11,315 bases of DNA, taken from contig DGFM01000042.1 of assembly GCA_002391675.1 (NCBI GenBank), positions 9,090-20,404 on the forward strand, written 5' to 3'. Below, piece by piece: positions 7,341 through 11,315 of this stretch. The notes beneath the pieces are model-generated. The model was given only the letters and a program-made list of their open reading frames with translations. It did no database searches and had not been told where the DNA came from. Position 1 is the first letter of the stretch, and each line of letters starts with the position of its first letter. Both the position numbers and the translations under genes were made by a program. This DNA comes from Cloacimonetes bacterium UBA3900 (lineage in GTDB: Bacteria; Cloacimonadota; Cloacimonadia; Cloacimonadales; Cloacimonadaceae).

Positions 7341-8606
7341 TTACACCTCGGAGTTGTTTATTTTATGTATTTTAACTTTGATAATTCTCTTGTTGGTTGC
7401 CTGAAGCACCTGCAAGCGGTAGGGCGGCATCTCGATAAACTGCCCCTGTTGCGGGATGCGCTCCAGTTTGTCCAAGATCAGGCCGGCGACTGTCTGATAA
7501 TCTCCTTCGGGGAGTTCGATCTCGTATTCGTCTGCCAGATAGTCGATTTCCACGTCGGCCTGCACCAGCCAGGTATTGGCTGAAATCTGTTGTACGTCTG
7601 GGTTTTCCTCATCCTCGTCATACTCATCCTCGATGTCTCCCACGATCTCTTCCAGGATGTCTTCAATCGTGGCGATACCGGAGGTGCCGCCGTAGGAATC
7701 CACGATGATGGCCATGGTTTTCCTCTTGGTCTGCATCTCCTTGAGCAGCACATCTATATCTGTATTTTCCGGGGCAAAATAGGGCTGGTGGACTATATCT
7801 GCAGCCGTCTTTCCATCGGTATCATCCAGCTTGAGGATGTCGTAAATAATGAGTACGCCCAGGATGTCGTCAAGGTCTCTGCCGTAGACGGGATAGCGCG
7901 TGAAGCCTTCCTCTTTGGCGATTGCGATCACTTCATCGAGCGTGGAATCTGATGCGATGGCCACGATGTCCTTTCTCGGCGTCATCACGTTTCTGGCCAT
8001 ATGCTCGGAAAACTCCAGCGCATCTTCCAGCATATCGAGTTGCGGCTGCTCGTCAGGATCGGGCTCAGCCTGCGAAAGCAAGAAGGCCAGATCATCCCTG
8101 GTGAGGTAGTTGAGGTCGTTTTGTCCGTCTATCTTCAGGGCTTTTTGGATCCATCTGTTGATGCTGCTCACCACCGCCACCAAGGGTTTGAAGAGGAAAT
8201 AGGCCACTCGGAAGATGGGCAAAAACCTGCTGACCATAAGCTCCGGATAGTCTCTGAAAAGCGCCTTGGGAACGATCTCGCCAAAGCTGAGCACGATGAT
8301 CACGCTGACGATGGATGAATACTCCGCCGGGAAATAGGGAGAATTGATCTTGTGAGCCATATAGGTAACCAGGGTGGCAAACAGCACATTCACAATATTG
8401 TAGCCGATCAGGGTGGTTCCCAGATAGAGATCGGGCTTTTTGCTCAGCGCCAACACCTTGGCCATGGTCTTGTCTTTTTTGGCTTTGCGCTCCAGCTCAA
8501 GTGGGTCGAGCGAGATCATCCCCGTCTCAAAACCGGCAAACACAAAGCACAGAGACAGAAGCGCCAGCAGCACCACCGTCATCGTCAGATACCAAGTGAG
8601 TGTCAT
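7341..8606 (-). CDS. CNNM/HlyC-CorC family membrane protein (DUF21, CBS pair, CorC_HlyC domain)
   Basis: 421 residues, typical family size. The family is linked to Mg2+ (and Co2+) efflux or Na+/Mg2+ exchange; older 'hemolysin' names are misleading. The DUF21 membrane domain (about 1-155) has hydrophobic segments near 5-27, 62-84, 97-115 and 127-149, with FAGFETGMISLDPLELER (23-40), LIGYNIVNVL (66-75) and the conserved SFGEIVPKALFRDYPE (107-122). Two CBS motifs follow, VMTPRKDIVAI (207-217) and IVDSYGGTSGIATIEDIL (301-318), which in this family bind adenine nucleotides. After an acidic linker (324-337), the CorC_HlyC domain starts near WLVQADVEIDYL (346-357). The gene begins on the base next to the prfA stop; AAAGG about 12 bases upstream lies inside prfA. 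Substrate is not determined by the sequence. Confidence 0.93.
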   Translation of the reverse strand: MTLTWYLTMTVVLLALLSLCFVFAGFETGMISLDPLELERKAKKDKTMAKVLALSKKPDLYLGTTLIGYNIVNVLFATLVTYMAHKINSPYFPAEYSSIVSVIIVLSFGEIVPKALFRDYPELMVSRFLPIFRVAYFLFKPLVAVVSSINRWIQKALKIDGQNDLNYLTRDDLAFLLSQAEPDPDEQPQLDMLEDALEFSEHMARNVMTPRKDIVAIASDSTLDEVIAIAKEEGFTRYPVYGRDLDDILGVLIIYDILKLDDTDGKTAADIVHQPYFAPENTDIDVLLKEMQTKRKTMAIIVDSYGGTSGIATIEDILEEIVGDIEDEYDEDEENPDVQQISANTWLVQADVEIDYLADEYEIELPEGDYQTVAGLILDKLERIPQQGQFIEMPPYRLQVLQATNKRIIKVKIHKINNSEV

Positions 8607-9674
8607 TTATTCATTTACCTTTTCGTTTTGCCAAGCGATCCGAAGCGCCTGGATAAACTCATCTATATTCCCTGCCAAAATGCTGTCAAGGTTGTAACTT
8701 GTCAAGTTAATTCTGTGATCGGTGACGCGGGACTGCGGAAAGTTGTAGGTACGAATCTTGGCAGAACGGTCTCCCGTGCTCACTTGCGCCTTTCTCGCGG
8801 AAGCAATTTCCGCTTCCTGACGGCTGATCTCGGCATCAAGCAAACGCGAACGCAAGACCTTCATCGCCTTGGCTTTGTTTTTGATCTGCGACTTCTCGTC
8901 CTGACAGGTGACCACCAAACCGGTGGGAATATGAGTGATGCGCACGGCAGAGTCTGTAGTATTCACGCTTTGGCCGCCGTGTCCGCTGGATTTGTAGACG
9001 TCTATTCTCAAGTCGGAGTCGTTGATCTCAAGGTCGATCTCGTCCGCTTCAGGGAGCACGGCCACGCTCACCGCGGAGGTATGGATGCGGCCGCCGGATT
9101 CGGTGACGGGGATGCGCTGCACCCTGTGCACTCCGCTCTCAAAGCGCATCAGGCCATAGGCTTCTTCACCGCTGAGCTCAAAGATAATTTCCTTATAGCC
9201 GCCCAAGCCGGTTTCGTTGAGGTCTATCAGTTCATTTTTCCAGCCCTTAGACTCCGCATAGTAGCTGTACATACGGTAAAGATCGGCCACAAAGAGCGCC
9301 GCCTCTTCTCCGCCCGTGCCCGCTCTGATCTCGATGATGGCGTTTTTATCGGCATTGGGATCGGCAGGAATCAGCAGCTCGCGCATCTTCTGCACGCATT
9401 TTTCCATCTCTTCCTGCAGGATGCTCTTTTCTTCATTTGCCAGGTCTTTCAGCTCTGCATCCTGTTCTGTATCAAGCAGATGCTGCGTCTGATCCAGCTC
9501 GGTTTCTATCCTTTGATACTCGCTGTAACAGCGCCTGATGCTCTCCAGCTCGTTGAATCTGCGCATCATGGTGCGGAAGGCGCGTGCATCCGCCATAGAT
9601 GCCGGGTCTGCCACTTGCTTTTGCAGGCTGGCGTGTTCTGCTTTGAGCTCTTCCAGCTTCTCAAGCGGGATCAT
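8607..9674 (-). CDS. prfA: Peptide chain release factor 1
   Basis: 355 residues, normal RF1 length. It recognises UAA and UAG in the ribosomal A site and triggers release of the finished protein in the cytosol. The codon-recognition tripeptide PVT (189-191, in VQRIPVTESGG) is of the RF1 P-x-T type, not the SPF of RF2. The catalytic loop is SSGHGGQSVNTTDSAVR (229-245) with GGQ at 233-235. The conserved IRAGTGGEEAALF (116-128) and the C-terminal NFPQSRVTDHRI (311-322) are present, and the N-terminal 100 residues are coiled-coil-like. Its ATG overlaps the TGA of the upstream gene (ATGA), with only a weak GGA before it, so translation is probably coupled. The usual partner prmC (hemK), which methylates the GGQ glutamine, is not next to it here. 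Confidence 0.98.
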   Translation of the reverse strand: MIPLEKLEELKAEHASLQKQVADPASMADARAFRTMMRRFNELESIRRCYSEYQRIETELDQTQHLLDTEQDAELKDLANEEKSILQEEMEKCVQKMRELLIPADPNADKNAIIEIRAGTGGEEAALFVADLYRMYSYYAESKGWKNELIDLNETGLGGYKEIIFELSGEEAYGLMRFESGVHRVQRIPVTESGGRIHTSAVSVAVLPEADEIDLEINDSDLRIDVYKSSGHGGQSVNTTDSAVRITHIPTGLVVTCQDEKSQIKNKAKAMKVLRSRLLDAEISRQEAEIASARKAQVSTGDRSAKIRTYNFPQSRVTDHRINLTSYNLDSILAGNIDEFIQALRIAWQNEKVNE

Positions 9675-10642
9675 TTGATGCTATCCAATACTTTTACTTT
9701 GTGCTCGCTATAATCCATATCCAGAGCGGCTTTCATCGCCACCAGGGCAGTCTCCACCATCTCGTCATCCGGCGGCTGAGTGGTGATACGCTGCATCGCC
9801 ATACCGGGCACCGTCATCAGCTTTACCAGCGGGTGCTTGAGGTTCCTGCCGCTGAATTTGAGAACCTCATAGCTGAGGCCCGAAACCAGCGGGATCAGCA
9901 GCAGGTGATAGCCCAGGCGGATCAAAATCGGCACCGGGCCGTGAATAATAAAGGCCGAAACCAGGGTGTCCGTGATGGAAAACACTAAAATGGAGACCAG
10001 CATCACAAAAAACATGAAGCTGGTGCCGCAACGTGGATGCAGCGTGGTGTTGGTCTGGATATTGGCGATGGTGAGCTCCATATCTTTTTCGTAGGCGTGC
10101 ACGTTTTTGTGTTCGGCGCCGTGATAGCGGAAGAGCCGCTTGATGTCCTTCATCAGGCTGATCAACCAGACGTAGACTACAAAGAAGATGATGCGCACCA
10201 CGCCCGCAAAGAGGTTGAAGTAAAAGTCCTGCTTGGAGAGATTTAGCCAATCCGCCAGCTTGTAAGGCAAAAAGCCAAACAGCAGAAAGGCCAATCCAAA
10301 GGCAAAGATGTAACTGCCTATTTCGTAGAGCTTTTCCACGATGGGTGAGTGCTGCTTCTGAGCCTTGTCTTTTTCGGCCTCATCCAAATCCAGCTCAAAA
10401 CGTGAGGCGGAAAAGGTGAGCGTGGAAACGCCTATCTTCAACATTTCTATCAGGTTGACAAAGCCTCTGATGATGGGCAGGCCCAGGAATTTGACCTTCG
10501 TGGTGATGCTGATAAAAGGCTGCTTGTAAAGCTCTATGGTGCCGTCTTTTCTGCGCACAGCCGTGGCTAAGGCGTCCGGCCCGCGCATCATCACGCCTTC
10601 GATCACAGCCTGGCCGCCAACGGCGATCTCTTTCTTCTTCAT
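9671..10642 (-). CDS. DUF1385 (YqhQ-like) polytopic membrane protein
   Basis: 323 residues from the chosen start; the family has no firmly established biochemical role, although it commonly sits beside rpmE and prfA/prmC in bacteria. Family hallmarks, numbered from this start: GGQAVIEGVMMRGP (9-22), RYHGAEHKNVHAYE (172-185), HPRCGTSF (202-209) and a C-terminal PPDDEMVETALVAMKAAL (290-307). Hydrophobic segments lie near 110-129, 140-164, 207-229 and 235-256, so it is an inner-membrane protein. The start is uncertain. The frame runs up to an ATG at 10705, but that ATG lies inside the rpmE terminator hairpin, so I reject it. ATG 10657 and ATG 10642 remain. I prefer 10642 because MKKKEIAVGGQ resembles the family N-terminus, but 10657 (328 residues, AAGGA only 2 bases upstream) is quite possible. 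First gene of the unit leading into prfA. Confidence 0.9.
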   Translation of the reverse strand: MKKKEIAVGGQAVIEGVMMRGPDALATAVRRKDGTIELYKQPFISITTKVKFLGLPIIRGFVNLIEMLKIGVSTLTFSASRFELDLDEAEKDKAQKQHSPIVEKLYEIGSYIFAFGLAFLLFGFLPYKLADWLNLSKQDFYFNLFAGVVRIIFFVVYVWLISLMKDIKRLFRYHGAEHKNVHAYEKDMELTIANIQTNTTLHPRCGTSFMFFVMLVSILVFSITDTLVSAFIIHGPVPILIRLGYHLLLIPLVSGLSYEVLKFSGRNLKHPLVKLMTVPGMAMQRITTQPPDDEMVETALVAMKAALDMDYSEHKVKVLDSIK

Positions 10643-10664
10643 GTGCTTAGGTTCCATAATCCTT

Positions 10665-10692
10665 ATAATAAGAGGGTTTTTTAGCTTGGCAA
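10665..10692 (-). promoter_or_regulatory. Sigma70-like promoter for the DUF1385-prfA-CNNM-ftcD unit
   Basis: The minus strand reads TTGCCA (10692-10687), a 16-base spacer and TATTAT (10670-10665); each hexamer is one mismatch from consensus. It lies directly after the rpmE terminator. The predicted transcription start near 10658-10660 falls at or just before ATG 10657, leaving a leader of roughly 16-18 bases for ATG 10642. Confidence 0.5.
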
Positions 10693-10693
10693 C

Positions 10694-10734
10694 AAAAAAC
10701 GCCATTACCGTAAGAACACGGATGATAATGGCGT
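10694..10734 (-). terminator. Intrinsic terminator of rpmE
   Basis: On the minus strand ACGCCATTA, a TCAT bulge, CCGT, a 6-base loop, ACGG and TAATGGCGT form a 13-bp stem with one 4-base bulge, followed by a run of T residues (10699-10694). It starts 16 bases after the rpmE stop codon. It separates rpmE from the following unit, at least in part. Confidence 0.85.
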
Positions 10735-10750
10735 GTAAGATGGGTTGAAG

Positions 10751-10966
10751 CTATTTTTCTTCAGTGGTTTGAATACCGTATCTGCGGTTGAATTTTTCCA
10801 CTCTACCGGCGGTGTCAACTATCTTCTGCTTGCCTGTATAAAAAGGATGACAGACGTTGCAGATATCCACCTGCATATCTCCCTTTGTGCTCTGCGTCTC
10901 AAAAGTGTTGCCACAAGCACAACGGATGGTGGCTTTTTCATATTTGGGGTGTATTCCCTGTTTCAT
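10751..10966 (-). CDS. rpmE: 50S ribosomal protein L31 (zinc-binding type)
   Basis: 71 residues, normal L31 length. L31 is a small protein of the large ribosomal subunit at the bridge to the 30S head. MKQGIHPKY at the start, the TGKQKIVDTAGRVEKFNRRYG C-terminal part (44-64) and the zinc-ribbon cysteines C16, C18 (CACG), C36 and C39 (CNVC) identify the zinc-binding (C+) form. AAGGAG at 10980-10975, 8 bases before the ATG, supports the start. An intrinsic terminator follows 16 bases after the stop, so it may be its own transcript. The order rpmE, DUF1385, prfA matches a gene neighbourhood known from several bacterial phyla. Confidence 0.97.
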   Translation of the reverse strand: MKQGIHPKYEKATIRCACGNTFETQSTKGDMQVDICNVCHPFYTGKQKIVDTAGRVEKFNRRYGIQTTEEK

Positions 10967-11315
10967 TTATCTTGCTCCTTGAATAAAATAGTTTTGAAGT
11001 GAATACCATGTTTTTGAAGGGGCTGAGACTGTCAAATACTTTTTTATAAAGAGAATCAGGATGCGGTCTCGTCAGCGCTGTCAAACAGCCTTATACAGCA
11101 GATTTGGCTGATTGTTTGAGCTGTCCGCATACAAAACGTGAAAACCCAAAAAGCATTTGTCCGCCCAGATCTTGAAAATAGTAAAAGGACGCAGGACGAT
11201 CTCCTATAAAAATAGTAGGAATTCGTTTCCGAAGTCCTGACCCGGGGAAAGCCGCTCATTTTGAAAATATTGACTCACGGGCCGGAATTCTGCAAACAAA
11301 ACCGCCCTCTAAAAC
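10967..11315. other. Region upstream of rpmE, no gene supported
   Basis: This stretch of about 350 bases contains no frame with a recognisable product. On the minus strand it holds two copies of TTTGACAG whose -35-like TTGACA cores are at 11084-11079 and 11035-11030, 49 bases apart. Neither has a good -10 at 16-18 bases; a weak TG-G-TATTCA lies about 24 bases after the second. TATAAA and TATAAG hexamers also occur without good -35 partners. The first copy is part of a short inverted repeat (GCTGT-CAA-ACAGC, 11077-11089), and TCCTA/TAGGA arms flank an AT-rich loop at 11202-11220. The rpmE promoter is probably within this region, but its position is not settled. Confidence 0.45.

Noticed and set aside
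8352..9713. 453-codon plus-strand open frame
   Set aside because: It is antisense to prfA and the CNNM gene, both unambiguous. Its translation is rich in His, Gln and Leu with no domain motif, as expected for a mirror frame.
10657..10705. N-terminal extension of the DUF1385 protein to ATG 10705
   Set aside because: The ATG is inside the rpmE terminator stem, upstream of the apparent promoter, has no good ribosome binding site, and the extension lies before the usual family N-terminus.
11056..11259. 67-codon minus-strand frame upstream of rpmE
   Set aside because: No Shine-Dalgarno before the ATG, odd composition and no recognisable family; treated as non-coding.

Overview
The window reads like chromosome of an anaerobic, amino-acid-fermenting bacterium with a surface secretion system of the Bacteroidetes/Cloacimonadota kind. 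Candidatus Cloacimonadota is my best guess. It rests on the C-terminal sorting module of the giant surface protein (YPNPFNPSTTIRYSL), the fused FtcD and the style of the proteins. It is inference; no marker gene here settles the phylum.

Every convincing gene lies on the minus strand, so reading order is right to left. From the right: about 350 bases without a recognisable gene; rpmE (ribosomal protein L31) with its own intrinsic terminator; then a tightly packed unit of a DUF1385/YqhQ-like membrane protein, prfA (release factor 1), a CNNM/CorC-HlyC-type membrane protein with CBS domains, and ftcD (fused formimidoyltransferase-cyclodeaminase). Inside this unit the junctions are a 4-base ATGA overlap, 0 bases and 1 base, so translational coupling is likely. 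A sigma70-like promoter sits just after the rpmE terminator. About 310 bases with a strong bulged hairpin follow ftcD. Next comes a 1657-residue exported protein that fills almost half of the window and ends in a textbook intrinsic terminator. The last 334 bases at the left edge hold no gene I can support.

The giant protein is the most interesting object. It has a signal peptide, an N-terminal beta-rich region, an FN3-like domain, a jelly-roll (choice-of-anchor/cleaved-adhesin-like) domain, three tandem units of about 285 residues, a second jelly-roll domain and a C-terminal FlgD-like/type IX-style sorting domain. In each tandem unit a fibronectin type III fold appears to be split between its B and C strands by the same inserted domain of about 158 residues, each copy with a conserved cysteine pair.

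Functionally the right half is housekeeping (translation, ion transport, one-carbon/histidine metabolism) and the left half is a cell-surface or secreted protein with its own transcription unit. No mobile element, CRISPR array, tRNA or rRNA gene was seen.
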